DNA from: Streptomyces sp. TLI_053
GTDB lineage: Bacteria; Actinomycetota; Actinomycetes; Streptomycetales; Streptomycetaceae
NCBI RefSeq assembly: GCF_900105395.1
Contig: NZ_LT629775.1
Location: 6,537,501 to 6,601,500 of the forward strand
Direction of reading: 5' to 3'
Length of the DNA stretch: 64,000 nucleotides
Shown: positions 47,252 to 56,016 of the stretch, piece after piece
Layout of the letters: each line of letters begins with the position of its first letter
How positions within the stretch are numbered: the stretch's first letter is position 1
Program-made: the position numbers and the translations under genes
Notes under the pieces: generated by a model
Seen by the model: the letters and a program-made list of their open reading frames with translations, nothing else
Database searches by the model: none
Told to the model about the DNA's origin: nothing

Positions 47252-48484
47252 TCACCAGCTCTCGGCGTTCACCCGCGGCCGGTCGCCCTCCACGGCGGCC
47301 GGCGGCCGGACGTCCCCGCGCAGCCGCTGCGCGGCCAGCGGGAACAGCAGTACGGAGAACATGCCCGCACCGACCAGGGCCGCCGAGGTGGAGGACGGCA
47401 GATGGCCGGCGTCCACCTCGATCGTGGTGATCACCACGACCAGCGGCAGCGCCGTCGAGGCGTAGAGGCCGAGTGCTCCCCGGTCGCGCCGTCCCAGGCC
47501 GGCGGGGGCGAGCAGCGCCGCGGGCAGCCCGCGCACGGCCAGCAGCAGGAGCAGGAAGACCGGGACGAGCAGCAGGGTGCCCGGATCGCCGAGCAGCGCG
47601 TCCAGATCGAAGTTCATCCCGCTGACCACGAAGAACACCGGGACGAGGAAGCCGAAGCCGATGCCCTCCAGCTTGGCCTCGATCACCTCCTCGGCCTCCT
47701 CGGGGATGTCGGAGAGCAGCAGCCGGGAGACGATGCCGGCGGTGAACGCGCCGAGCAGCATGTCGAGTTCCAGCCAGATGGCGGCGGCCACCATGGTCGC
47801 GAGCACCAGGATCACGGTCCGGACGGCGAACTGGCCGGAGGTGCGCAGGGTGCGGCGGATCAGCCGGGTCATCCAGGCCGGTCGCGGCCGCCGGGCGCCG
47901 CCGACGGCGACGGCGGTGATGACCGCGAAGGCGGCCAGGATCAGGGCGGTGCGGCCCGCGCTGTTGCCGCTGAGCAGGACCGCGACGGCGATGATCGGCC
48001 CGAACTCGCCGACCGCGCCGGTGGCCATGACCAGCGCGCCGAACGGGGTGGGAAGTTCTCCGGCGTCGCGCAGGATCGGCAGGATGGTGCCGAGCGCGGT
48101 GGTGGTCAGGACGAGCCCGGTGAAGGCGCCGTCCAGGGGGTCCGGGTTGACGATCGCGCCCACGACGAGGGCGACCGCCACGGTGATCAGCCACGCGGTG
48201 CCGGCCCGGCGCAGCGGTCCGCCGCGCAGTTCGGCGAAGTCGATCTCGTAGCCGGCCAGGAACATCAGCATCGCCAGACCGAACTGCGACAGCGCGTCGA
48301 TCAGGTCGTCCACGTGCACCCAGTTCAGCAGGTCGGGGCCGATCAGCACGCCGAGCAGGAGTTCGAACACGACGGTGGGGACGGCGAGCCAGCGCAGCAG
48401 CCGGTCGGCGATCAGCGGGGCGGCCACCGCGGCGGCGGGGACCAGGATCAGCGAGAGCGGCTGGACCTCGAAGTCGGCGCTCAC
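47252..48484 (-). CDS. Cation:proton antiporter (CPA2-like)
   Basis: A 410-residue membrane antiporter with about 12-13 helices in the Na+/H+-exchanger fold (VHVDDLIDALSQFGLAMLMFLAGYEIDF; VLTTTALGTILPIL). It probably exchanges Na+ or K+ for H+ in pH or salt control. There is no C-terminal TrkA domain. The GTG at 48484 lies within an 11-bp duplicated GCTCACCGGGC (plus-strand reading), so the start is somewhat uncertain. Upstream lies a region of mutually exclusive hairpins (48636-48713) that may control its expression. Confidence 0.88.
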   Translation of the reverse strand: MSADFEVQPLSLILVPAAAVAAPLIADRLLRWLAVPTVVFELLLGVLIGPDLLNWVHVDDLIDALSQFGLAMLMFLAGYEIDFAELRGGPLRRAGTAWLITVAVALVVGAIVNPDPLDGAFTGLVLTTTALGTILPILRDAGELPTPFGALVMATGAVGEFGPIIAVAVLLSGNSAGRTALILAAFAVITAVAVGGARRPRPAWMTRLIRRTLRTSGQFAVRTVILVLATMVAAAIWLELDMLLGAFTAGIVSRLLLSDIPEEAEEVIEAKLEGIGFGFLVPVFFVVSGMNFDLDALLGDPGTLLLVPVFLLLLLAVRGLPAALLAPAGLGRRDRGALGLYASTALPLVVVITTIEVDAGHLPSSTSAALVGAGMFSVLLFPLAAQRLRGDVRPPAAVEGDRPRVNAESW

Positions 48485-48603
48485 CGGGCGCTCACCGGGC
48501 GGCCGACGGAGGTGCGGAGATCGTCCGATCAGCGGTCATATCGGCATATTGGCACGCGGACCGACGCCGTCCGGGCAGCCGGGCCGCGTGCCGCGGTCCG
48601 GGC

Positions 48604-48713
48604 GCACGCACCGCACGCACCGCACGCACCGCATGCACCCCCCGGCACCGCACGCCCGCGTGCACGCCGAGCGGTGCCGGGGGGTGACCCGCACAGGACA
48701 CCCCCCGGCACCG
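48604..48713 (-). promoter_or_regulatory. Repeat and three-arm hairpin region between the FAD oxidoreductase and antiporter genes
   Basis: Short repeats of CGCACCGCA (about 48604-48635) precede three related arms: CACCCCCCGGCACCG at 48636-48650 and again at 48699-48713, with the complementary GCGGTGCCGGGGGGTG at 48671-48686 between them. The middle arm can pair with either flank (stems of 14-15 bp) but not both. The position fits a terminator or attenuator acting on antiporter expression. Confidence 0.65.
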
Positions 48714-48720
48714 TCCGTCC

Positions 48721-50049
48721 TCAGGCCGCCTCCGCCTCCCGTACGGCGATCGGCAGCCCGAGGTCGCGCGCCACGGCCTCGGCCGCGCGCCGCCCCGACA
48801 CCAGCGCCCCCTGCACGCTGCTGGTGTCCCGGTGGTCGCCGCAGACGTAGAGCCCGGCGAGCAGCCGGACCGGTCGCCGGGTGTTGTGCGGCGGCGGCAT
48901 GGCGGGCACCGCGTCCGGCAGGTGCCGAACGCTCAGGAAGTGCCAGCCACCGGTCGGTGTGCCGTACAGCTCCGCCAGCCGGGCCCGGACGGCGGGCTCC
49001 AGCGCCGCCGGGCCGCCGGCGTCGAAGGTGCGGCGGCCGAGCACGGTGGTGGCGATCAGCGCCTGTCCGGTCGGGGCGTACGAGGGGTGCAGCTCGCTGA
49101 GCACCAGCGAGTGCGACACCAGGGACGGCTGCCCGCCCGGCCGGTCGCCGTCCAGCAGCAGGGCCGCCTCCCCCAGGGGGGTGCGGTCGGCCGCGTGGTA
49201 GAAGGTCGTGACGGGGTGGAAGTCCGGCAGCCGCAGACCGGGCAGCAGGTCGGCGGCGGAGCGGGGGTCGGTCGCGACGACCACGGCCTGCGCGCCGATC
49301 CGCCCGTGGCCGGCGGTCTCCACACCGTCGGCCGCGATCGAGGTGACCCGCACTCCGGTGCGGACGGTGCCGGCGGGCAGCGCGGCGGCCAGCTGGGCCG
49401 GCACGGCCGCCATCCCGCCGGCGGGCAGACAGAGCCGGCCGCGCGCGTAGCAGCGGAGCACCAGGTCGGCGACCCGGCTGCTGGTGCCGAGCGCGGGGTC
49501 GCTGAGCAGGGCGCCGAGGAGCGGCCGCAGCAGGCCGTCGACGGTGCGCGGGGCGAGGCCCCGGTCGCCGAGGGCCCGGGCGGCGGTGGTCTCCGGCCGG
49601 GCCTTCAGCCGGGCGGGCGGGGTGTTGGCGAGGCGGTTGAGCCAGCTGCCGAGCCGCGCCTTGTCCAGCGGGCTGCCCAGCGGTGCCCGGGCGGCGGCCT
49701 GCCGGGCGGTGGTCAGCTGCGGGTCCCCGACCCGGTACCGGCGCCCGCCGTTGTGCACGAGCACGCCCGAGGTGAGCGGGCGCGGATCGAGGCGGTCGAG
49801 GTCGAGCACGCGGCGGGGCTCGGGATAGGCGGTGTTCAGCAGATGGCTGCCGTGGTCGAGCCGGAAGCCGTCGAGTTCGTGGGAGGCCGCTCGGCCCCCG
49901 ATCCGCTCCGCGGCCTCCAGGACCTGAACGGCGAGGCCGTGGGCGGTGAGTACGCGAGCGGCGGCAAGGCCCGCGAGGCCGGCTCCCACCACGACGACGT
50001 CCGGGTCGGACTGTCGGCGGGTGCGGCGAGTGAAGTCGTACGTGGGCAC
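48721..50049 (-). CDS. FAD/NAD(P)-dependent oxidoreductase (phytoene desaturase/amine oxidase fold)
   Basis: 442 residues. The N-terminal FAD motif VVVVGAGLAGLAAARVL is near residue 18-34, with GGRAASHELDGFRLDHGSHLL after it (the flavin contact region of desaturase/amine oxidase proteins), and a C-terminal LYVCGDHRDTSSVQGALVSGRRAAEAV. The substrate is unknown; close relatives are annotated only as FAD-dependent oxidoreductases. GTG at 50049 with GGAGGGAG upstream; the longer upstream frame is not coding. Confidence 0.86.
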   Translation of the reverse strand: MPTYDFTRRTRRQSDPDVVVVGAGLAGLAAARVLTAHGLAVQVLEAAERIGGRAASHELDGFRLDHGSHLLNTAYPEPRRVLDLDRLDPRPLTSGVLVHNGGRRYRVGDPQLTTARQAAARAPLGSPLDKARLGSWLNRLANTPPARLKARPETTAARALGDRGLAPRTVDGLLRPLLGALLSDPALGTSSRVADLVLRCYARGRLCLPAGGMAAVPAQLAAALPAGTVRTGVRVTSIAADGVETAGHGRIGAQAVVVATDPRSAADLLPGLRLPDFHPVTTFYHAADRTPLGEAALLLDGDRPGGQPSLVSHSLVLSELHPSYAPTGQALIATTVLGRRTFDAGGPAALEPAVRARLAELYGTPTGGWHFLSVRHLPDAVPAMPPPHNTRRPVRLLAGLYVCGDHRDTSSVQGALVSGRRAAEAVARDLGLPIAVREAEAA

Positions 50050-50524
50050 GGGTGGCTCCCTCCCTGGTCCCGGGATTTCGGGCCGGTGCAGGCAGCAGGG
50101 TGCTGGGACACGGTCCGACCGGTGTGATGCCCAGTCAGTACGAGCGTCAGACAGGCGCACGGACCCCGAACCCGGTGGGGAAGGGGAGTGGCCGCATCCG
50201 GTGGCGGCGCGGTCACGGACTGTCATCCTCCTCGCCCGTGTTTCCGTCCGACGGGCGCGCACGGTCACCAGGGGCGCGCAGCGCGCCCGCCGTGTGCTCC
50301 CGTGCGCCCCCTTTCGGAGCCCTGCGCCGCGGTCGCCCGGAGTCCGCCGCGCATATGCCCCTGGCCAGGGCGGACGTCGTAGCGCGTCTACGCGACGGGG
50401 CCGGACGCGACCGCGCGCGCCCGGCCCCGCCCGGGTCGGACTCCCGGACTCGAGGGCCGCCCCGAGCGCCAGGGGGCCGCCCCGAACGTCAGAGGGCCCG
50501 AGCGCCAGGGAGCCGCCCCGAAGG
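50050..50524. other. Intergenic region, including a 36-bp tandem duplication at its right end
   Basis: 475 bp with no supported gene. Two 36-bp tandem units (50461-50496 and 50497-50532, 2 mismatches) run into the stop codon of the epimerase gene, so a copy of its 3' end lies just downstream of it. The promoter of the FAD oxidoreductase should lie near 50060-50160. Confidence 0.6.
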
Positions 50525-51430
50525 TCAGAGGGCCGCCCGAGCGGCCGAGTCGACGTCCGGGTGCGCGAAGCGGAAGCCCGCGTCCAGCAGCCGGCGCGGC
50601 ACCACCCGGTGGCTGCCGACCACCTCGACCGACAGCTCGCCCAGCACCGTGTCCAGTACGGCCTTCGGCACCGGGAACGGCGTCGGTCGGCGCAGCACCC
50701 GCCCGAGCGCCGCCGTGAGCTCGGCGTTGGTTACCGGCTCGGGAGCGGTCAGGTTCACCGCCCCGTCGATGTCCTCCCGGTCGATCAGGAAGCGCAGGGC
50801 CGCGATCTCGTCGGCGAGCGAGATGAAGCTCCAGTACTGCCGGCCGTCGCCGAGCCGGCCGCCGAGGCCCAGCCGGAAGAGCGGGAAGAGCCGCCCGCCC
50901 GCGCCGCCGGCGGCGGAGAGGACCAGCCCCGTGCGCGGGTGCACCACCCGGATCCCGGCCCGCTCGGCCGGCCGGGCGGCGGCCTCCCACTCCACGCAGA
51001 CCTCCGCCAGGAAGTCGTCCCCGGCGGGCGAGGACTCGTCGATCACCTCGTCCCCGGTCTGCCCGTAGTAGCCGACGGCCGAGGCGCTCACGAGCACCTT
51101 CGGCGGTTCGGCCAGTCCGGCCAGGGCGGTCGCCAGGGTCTCGGTGCCCAGGACCCGGCTCTCCCGGATCTCCCGCTTGTAGGACTCGCTCCACCGGCGG
51201 TCGCCGACACCGGCGCCCGCCAGGTGCACGACCGCCTCGACCCCGGCCAGCCCGGCCCGGTCGATCTGGCCCAGCAGCGGGTTCCAGCCGATGGCGGTGG
51301 TGCCGTCCGGCCGGGGCCCGGTCCGCGAGCGGTGCCGGACCAGCCGCACCACCTCGTGCCCGTCCGCCAGCAGCGAGCCGACGAGTGCCGCGCCGATCAG
51401 TCCCGTGGATCCTGTGACCGCGATTCTCAT
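50525..51430 (-). CDS. TIGR01777-family NAD-dependent epimerase/dehydratase-like protein
   Basis: A 301-residue extended-SDR protein. It starts MRIAVTGSTGLIGAALVGSL (NAD-binding Gly motif), then VVHLAGAGVGDRRW, SASAVGYYG and the C-terminal DUF1731 region (VVPRRLLDAGFRFAHPDVDSAL-type end). TIGR01777 proteins are widespread and their reaction is unclear; in some bacteria they are linked to cell division or sulfolipid-like sugar chemistry. ATG at 51430. Conserved in the neighbourhood of lipA/lipB in streptomycetes, as far as I recall. Confidence 0.9.
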   Translation of the reverse strand: MRIAVTGSTGLIGAALVGSLLADGHEVVRLVRHRSRTGPRPDGTTAIGWNPLLGQIDRAGLAGVEAVVHLAGAGVGDRRWSESYKREIRESRVLGTETLATALAGLAEPPKVLVSASAVGYYGQTGDEVIDESSPAGDDFLAEVCVEWEAAARPAERAGIRVVHPRTGLVLSAAGGAGGRLFPLFRLGLGGRLGDGRQYWSFISLADEIAALRFLIDREDIDGAVNLTAPEPVTNAELTAALGRVLRRPTPFPVPKAVLDTVLGELSVEVVGSHRVVPRRLLDAGFRFAHPDVDSAARAAL

Positions 51431-51536
51431 GGGCCCATCCTCGCAGTCGGCCGGAGGCCTTCCGGGGAGCGGCGGTCCGGCGGGGCCGCGGGAAATGCCG
51501 CGCACGTCCCGGCCGGGGGTGATTAGCATGCGGCGC

Positions 51537-52049
51537 ATGCACGAGAACGATCAGCTGATCATCCGTCCGGCCCGGGCCGAGGACGAGAAGGAACTCTCCG
51601 CCCTCAACCGCGCCACCTGGACCGCGCTGGCCGAGGTCGCCCCCAGGCCCGACGAGGACGCGGAGGTGTTCGACGAGCGGCACACCCCGGACCAGTTCCT
51701 GCTGGCCCTGCTCGACGGCCGAGCGGTCGGCTACGTGCGGGTCGTGCCGCCGACCCCGCTGGCCAGCAACCGGCACGTGCGCCAGATCCAGGGCCTCGCG
51801 GTCGACACCGCCGTGCGCGGCCGGGGCATCGGCGTCGCACTGGTCGAGGCCGCCTGCCGGATCGCCCGGGAGCAGGGCGCCCGCCGGATCACCCTGCGGG
51901 TGCTCGGCCACAACGTCCCGGCCCGCGCCCTCTACGAGCGCTGCGGCTTTGTGGTCGAGGGTTCGCTCAAGGAGGAGTTCCTGATCGACGGCACCTACGT
52001 CGACGACATCTGGATGGCCCGGTCCCTCGACGACCGGCCGACCGGCTGA
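51537..52049 (+). CDS. GNAT acetyltransferase
   Basis: A 170-residue N-acetyltransferase with the acetyl-CoA motif QIQGLAVDTAVRGRGIGVALVEAA and the C-terminal GHNVPARALYERCGFVVEG. The target amine is unknown. Start taken at the ATG 51537, because TAGCAT (51524-51529) ends 7 nt upstream and no ribosome site exists; an in-frame ATG at 51528 is the alternative. Confidence 0.88.
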   Translation: MHENDQLIIRPARAEDEKELSALNRATWTALAEVAPRPDEDAEVFDERHTPDQFLLALLDGRAVGYVRVVPPTPLASNRHVRQIQGLAVDTAVRGRGIGVALVEAACRIAREQGARRITLRVLGHNVPARALYERCGFVVEGSLKEEFLIDGTYVDDIWMARSLDDRPTG

Positions 52050-52222
52050 GCCACCGCCCGACCGCCCGACCGCCCGACCGTCCGGCCGAGCAGCCCGCCG
52101 GACCGTTCCCGCACGACCCGTTCCGCTTCACTGACGCACCGTCAGATCACGTGCGCGGGTGGTGCAGAGTCGTGACAGACCCGCCCTGTCTGGAGCGTCA
52201 CCCGGACGGGTAGGTTACGGCC

Positions 52223-53263
52223 GTGAGCAACTCGACGCCTCCCGGGTGGTACCCGGTACCGGGTGCGGACGGCACGGCCGGTCATGAGCGCTGGTGGGAC
52301 GGCGCGGCCTGGACCAGTGACGTGCGCCCCGTCCAGGCGGGCGGCGGCCCGATTGCCGACGCCCCGACGCAGGTCGCCTGGCAGAACCCCTCGGGGGGTT
52401 CCGCGCCCGCGCCGCCGGCCTACGGCTACGGAGCCCCGCAGCAGGGCCAGCCCGGGTACGGCTACCCGGCGCAGAACCCGCCGGCCTACGGCTACCCGCC
52501 GGCCGCCTATCCGCCGCCCGAGCGGCCGAACCGGATCAGGACCGGGACGGCCGTCGGCATCGTGGTCGGCGTGCTGGCGGTGGTCGGTGTGGTGGCCGCC
52601 GTGGCACTCAACAGCGGCGGTGACGGCCCCATCGCCAAGCCGACCCCGCCGGTGACCACGGTCACCGTCACCGACACGCCGAGCCCGAGCGCCACCACCC
52701 CCAGCCCGACCAGGTCCTCCCCGCCGCCGCCGACCACGCCGCCGAAGCCGAGCCCGGTGCTCAAGGACACCGTGGCGGACCCGCAGCACGCCATCACCGT
52801 GCCGGTGTTCGAGGGCTGGGAGGCGAACACCAGCGGGTCCCACTCCACGGTCTTCCTCGGCAGCGGCCAGTACACCTGCCCCGGTGGCGGCAACTGCATC
52901 CGGGGCCAGTTCTCGGTGGAGAAGGACACCATCGCCGGCACCACCGCCCGGGCGGCGGCCGAGGCGGCCATGCCGACCTACGCGGCGGCGATCTTCAACA
53001 ACATCACCGGGCACACCGACGCGGGCTCGTCCAGCACCACCGTCGCGGGGATCTCCGGCTACGCGGTGCGCTGGCACATCACCACCTCGGACGGCAGCAA
53101 GGGCTACATCCTGATGGTGGCCGTCCCCGCCAAGGGCGGCGGCTTCGTGGCCTTCGAGGGCGGGGTGGACGACGCGGCGGGCGCGCCCGACCCGTCCGTG
53201 CTGGACCAGATCCTCAAGGGCATCAAGCAGGACACCAGCGCGGCGGCGGGCTCCGACACCTGA
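52223..53263 (+). CDS. DUF2510 single-pass membrane protein
   Basis: 346 residues. A cytoplasmic DUF2510 motif (PGWYPVPGADGTAGHERWWDGAAWT) is followed by a Gly/Tyr/Pro-rich linker, one membrane helix (about 112-133), a Pro/Thr/Ser-rich stalk and an extracellular domain of about 170 residues with two Cys (YTCPGGGNC). Function unknown; such proteins are thought to monitor or modify the envelope. The GTG at 52223 is preceded by TAGGTT (52211-52216) 6 nt upstream, so it is likely leaderless. Confidence 0.85.
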   Translation: MSNSTPPGWYPVPGADGTAGHERWWDGAAWTSDVRPVQAGGGPIADAPTQVAWQNPSGGSAPAPPAYGYGAPQQGQPGYGYPAQNPPAYGYPPAAYPPPERPNRIRTGTAVGIVVGVLAVVGVVAAVALNSGGDGPIAKPTPPVTTVTVTDTPSPSATTPSPTRSSPPPPTTPPKPSPVLKDTVADPQHAITVPVFEGWEANTSGSHSTVFLGSGQYTCPGGGNCIRGQFSVEKDTIAGTTARAAAEAAMPTYAAAIFNNITGHTDAGSSSTTVAGISGYAVRWHITTSDGSKGYILMVAVPAKGGGFVAFEGGVDDAAGAPDPSVLDQILKGIKQDTSAAAGSDT

Positions 53264-53391
53264 GCCCCCGCCCGGGCGGGTGGGCCGGCGGCAACCGGGG
53301 TTGTTCGACCCGGGTCCGCCCGGCCCGCCCGCCCCGGCTCCGGCCGGTGCGTTCCCGCCCCTCCCCGGCCCGCCCGCTCCGCTCCGGCGGG

Positions 53392-53907
53392 TCAGTCCCC
53401 GTACCGCTCCCAGAGCTTGGGGAACCGTTTCGCCATGACCTCGGGGTCGTCGAAGTCGAACCCGGCCCCGAACGGCTGCGCGGGCTGGCGTCCGCCCACC
53501 TCGGGCAGCGGCAGCGCGGTCAGCTGCTCGTACGCCTCGTCGGCCGCGTAGCCGAGGTCCTCGGCCTCGCCGTCCTCCTCCTCGTCGAAGCCGGGCAGCA
53601 GGTCGGCCAGGTCGTCCGGCTCGTGCAGCCCGCCCTCGAAGACGTCCCGGCCCTGGCCGATCAGCCAGCACCGGAAGTAGTCGAAGGAGTCCTCGGAGGC
53701 CCCGCCCAGCAACAGGTAGGCCGCGCCCCACAGGTCGTGGCGGTAGGCGCGCTGGAACCGGGCCTCGAAGAGCCGGGCGAAGTCGATGACGTCGTCCGGG
53801 GTCAGCTCGACGAGCCGCTCCACCAGACGGTCCGCCTGCTCGTCCGGGTCGCCCTCGGCGTCCTCCCGGGTGTCGTCGATGATCTGCCAGAAGTCGGTCT
53901 CGTCCAT
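53392..53907 (-). CDS. DUF4240 protein
   Basis: A 171-residue, strongly acidic soluble protein matching DUF4240 (MDETDFWQIIDDTRED ... LWGAAYLLLGGASEDSFDYFRCWLIGQGRDVFE). The function is unknown; related proteins occur in contact-dependent toxin/immunity loci, but nothing here suggests one. ATG at 53907 with GGAG upstream. Confidence 0.86.
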   Translation of the reverse strand: MDETDFWQIIDDTREDAEGDPDEQADRLVERLVELTPDDVIDFARLFEARFQRAYRHDLWGAAYLLLGGASEDSFDYFRCWLIGQGRDVFEGGLHEPDDLADLLPGFDEEEDGEAEDLGYAADEAYEQLTALPLPEVGGRQPAQPFGAGFDFDDPEVMAKRFPKLWERYGD

Positions 53908-54078
53908 CACCGCTCCAGCATCCCTGTTCGGTCGCACGCGCGCATGCGAAGAGCGGGTGAATCGCCCGGAACGGTACGAAAAACCCGGAACGGCGCGAAG
54001 ATGCCCGCCGTCCGCCCCCTCCTGCCGTCCGCCCCCGCGCACCGTCACCCCGCCCACCGTCACCCCGCCCCGGACGCG

Positions 54079-54116
54079 CGGAACCCCGCGCCGTCCGGGG
54101 ACGACGCGGGGTTCCG
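54079..54116. terminator. Hairpin downstream of the E2 gene
   Basis: CGGAACCCCGCG (54079-54090) pairs with CGCGGGGTTCCG (54105-54116), 34 nt after the end of the E2 gene read leftward. Nearby, CACCGTCACCCCGCC is duplicated around 54040-54067. Confidence 0.75.
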
Positions 54117-54149
54117 GTGCTGCCGGAGGGAGACCCTCGGGCGGGAGCC

Positions 54150-55955
54150 CTACAGGCCGAGCTCGACCTCGAACTCGCCGGCCTCGAGGATCTCCTTGAC
54201 CGCCACCAGGTAGCGGGCGGCGTCGGCGCCGTCCACCAGGCGGTGGTCGTAGGAGAGCGACAGGTAGGTCATGTCACGGATGCCGATGGCGGTGCCGCCG
54301 TCGGCCTCGATGACGACCGGGCGCTTGACCGTCGCGCCGATGCCCAGGATGGCGGCCTGGTTCGGCGGCACGATGACGGTGTCGAAGAGCGCGCCGCGCG
54401 AGCCGGTGTTGCTGATGGTGAAGGTGGCGCCGGACAGCTCGTCCGGGGTGATCTTGCTGTCGCGCACCTTGCCGGCCAGCTCGGCGGTCTTCTTCGAGAT
54501 GCCGGCGATGTTGAGGTCGCCCGCACCCTTGATGACCGGGGTCATCAGACCCTTCTCCGAGTCCACCGCGATACCGATGTTCTCGGTGTCGAAGTAGGTG
54601 ATGGTGCCCTCGGCGTCGTTGATCCGGGCGTTGACGACCGCGTGGGCCTTCAGCGCCTGGGCGGCGGCCTTGACGAAGAACGGCATCGGGGACAGCTTCA
54701 CGCCCTCGCGGGCGAGGAAGGAGTCCTTGGCCTTGGCGCGCAGCGACATGATCCGGGTGACGTCCACCTCGACCACGCTGGTGAGCTGCGCCTGCTCGTG
54801 CAGGGCCTTCATCATGTTGTCGCCGATGACCTTGCGCATGCGGGTCATCTTGACCGTCTGGCCGCGCAGGGCCGACGGGGCGGCGGCGGCCTTCGGCGCG
54901 GCGGCGGCCGCGACCGGGGCGGCGGCGACCGGGGCCGGCGCGGCCTTGGCGGCCTCGGCGGCGGCCAGGACGTCCTGCTTGCGGATGCGGCCGCCGACAC
55001 CGGTGCCGGTGACAGCGGTCAGCGCGACGCCGTGCTCGGCGGCGAGCTTGCGCACCAGCGGGGTGACGTAGGCGTCACCGGCGTCGGCCACCGGAGCGGC
55101 CGGAGCGGCGACCGGGGCCGGGGCGGCAACGGGAGCCGGGGCGGCAACGGGGGCCGGAGCGGCGACCGGAGCCGGGGCGGCAACGGGGGCCGGAGCGGCG
55201 ACCGGAGCCGGAGCGGCAACGGGGGCCGGGGCAGCGACCGGAGCCGGAGCGGCAACGGGGGCCGGAGCGGCGACCGGAGCCGGAGCAGCCGGAGCGGCCG
55301 GAGCAGCCGGAGCAGCCGGAGCGGCGACGGCACCCGCGGCACCGATCAGCGCGAGCTGGGCGCCGACCTCGGCGGTCTCGTCCTCGCCGACCAGGATCTT
55401 CACCAGGGTGCCGGCGACCGGCGACGGGATCTCGGTGTCGACCTTGTCGGTGGAGACCTCGAGCAGCGGCTCGTCGACCTCGACCGTGTCACCCTCGGCC
55501 TTCAGCCAGCGGGTGACGGTGCCCTCGGCGACCGACTCGCCCAGGGCCGGCAGCAGCACCGGGGTGGCGTCGGCGGCCGGGGCCGCCGGAGCGGCGGCGA
55601 CCGGGGCGGCCGGAGCGGCCGGTGCCTCGGCGACCGGGGCCGGAGCGGCGACCGGGGCCTCCGCGACCGGGGCCGGGGCAGCGACGGCCGGAGCCGCGGC
55701 GGCGACCGGCGCGCCCGAGCCGTCGTCGATGATCGCGAGCTCGGCGCCGACCTCGACGGTCTCGTCCTCGGCGACCTTGATCGAGGCCAGAATGCCGGAG
55801 GCCGGGGCCGGGATCTCGGTGTCGACCTTGTCGGTCGACACCTCGAGCAGCGGCTCGTCGACCTCCACGCGCTCACCCTCGGCCTTCAGCCAACGGGTGA
55901 CGGTGCCCTCGGAAACGCTCTCGCCCAGCGCGGGCAGTGTTACTGAGACCGCCAT
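54150..55955 (-). CDS. sucB: 2-oxoacid dehydrogenase E2, dihydrolipoamide acyl/succinyltransferase
   Basis: A 601-residue E2 core with two N-terminal lipoyl domains (about 3-76 and 134-208; both carry the lipoylation site in [10 protein letters not shown]), a very long Ala/Pro linker containing ten 18-bp tandem units (Ala-Pro-Val-Ala-Ala-Pro type), an E3-binding PSBD (about 300-335, [16 protein letters not shown]) and the catalytic CoA-dependent acyltransferase domain ending [16 protein letters not shown] (His and Asp of the active site). Streptomycete E2s of this type serve the pyruvate and/or 2-oxoglutarate complexes. The E3 gene lpdA lies just upstream with 61 bp between. LipA/LipB supply the cofactor. 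Confidence 0.95.
   Translation of the reverse strand: MAVSVTLPALGESVSEGTVTRWLKAEGERVEVDEPLLEVSTDKVDTEIPAPASGILASIKVAEDETVEVGAELAIIDDGSGAPVAAAAPAVAAPAPVAEAPVAAPAPVAEAPAAPAAPVAAAPAAPAADATPVLLPALGESVAEGTVTRWLKAEGDTVEVDEPLLEVSTDKVDTEIPSPVAGTLVKILVGEDETAEVGAQLALIGAAGAVAAPAAPAAPAAPAAPAPVAAPAPVAAPAPVAAPAPVAAPAPVAAPAPVAAPAPVAAPAPVAAPAPVAAPAPVAAPAAPVADAGDAYVTPLVRKLAAEHGVALTAVTGTGVGGRIRKQDVLAAAEAAKAAPAPVAAAPVAAAAAPKAAAAPSALRGQTVKMTRMRKVIGDNMMKALHEQAQLTSVVEVDVTRIMSLRAKAKDSFLAREGVKLSPMPFFVKAAAQALKAHAVVNARINDAEGTITYFDTENIGIAVDSEKGLMTPVIKGAGDLNIAGISKKTAELAGKVRDSKITPDELSGATFTISNTGSRGALFDTVIVPPNQAAILGIGATVKRPVVIEADGGTAIGIRDMTYLSLSYDHRLVDGADAARYLVAVKEILEAGEFEVELGL
55105..55284 (-). repeat. Ten 18-bp tandem repeats in the E2 linker
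   Basis: Units alternating GCGGCGACCGGAGCCGGA-type and GCGGCAACGGGGGCCGGA-type sequence (plus strand) give in-frame Pro-Val-Ala-Ala-Pro-Ala repeats. Synonymous differences between the units show an old, selected linker rather than a recent slip. Confidence 0.9.
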
Positions 55956-56016
55956 GGTTTCAGCGACTCCTATTCAAGTCTTGCGAACTGGAAGATGGGG
56001 GGTGTGGGGGGCGCGA

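Noticed and set aside
55105-55284. CRISPR-like regular repeats
   Set aside because: The units are contiguous, without spacers, in frame and encode the E2 Ala/Pro linker.
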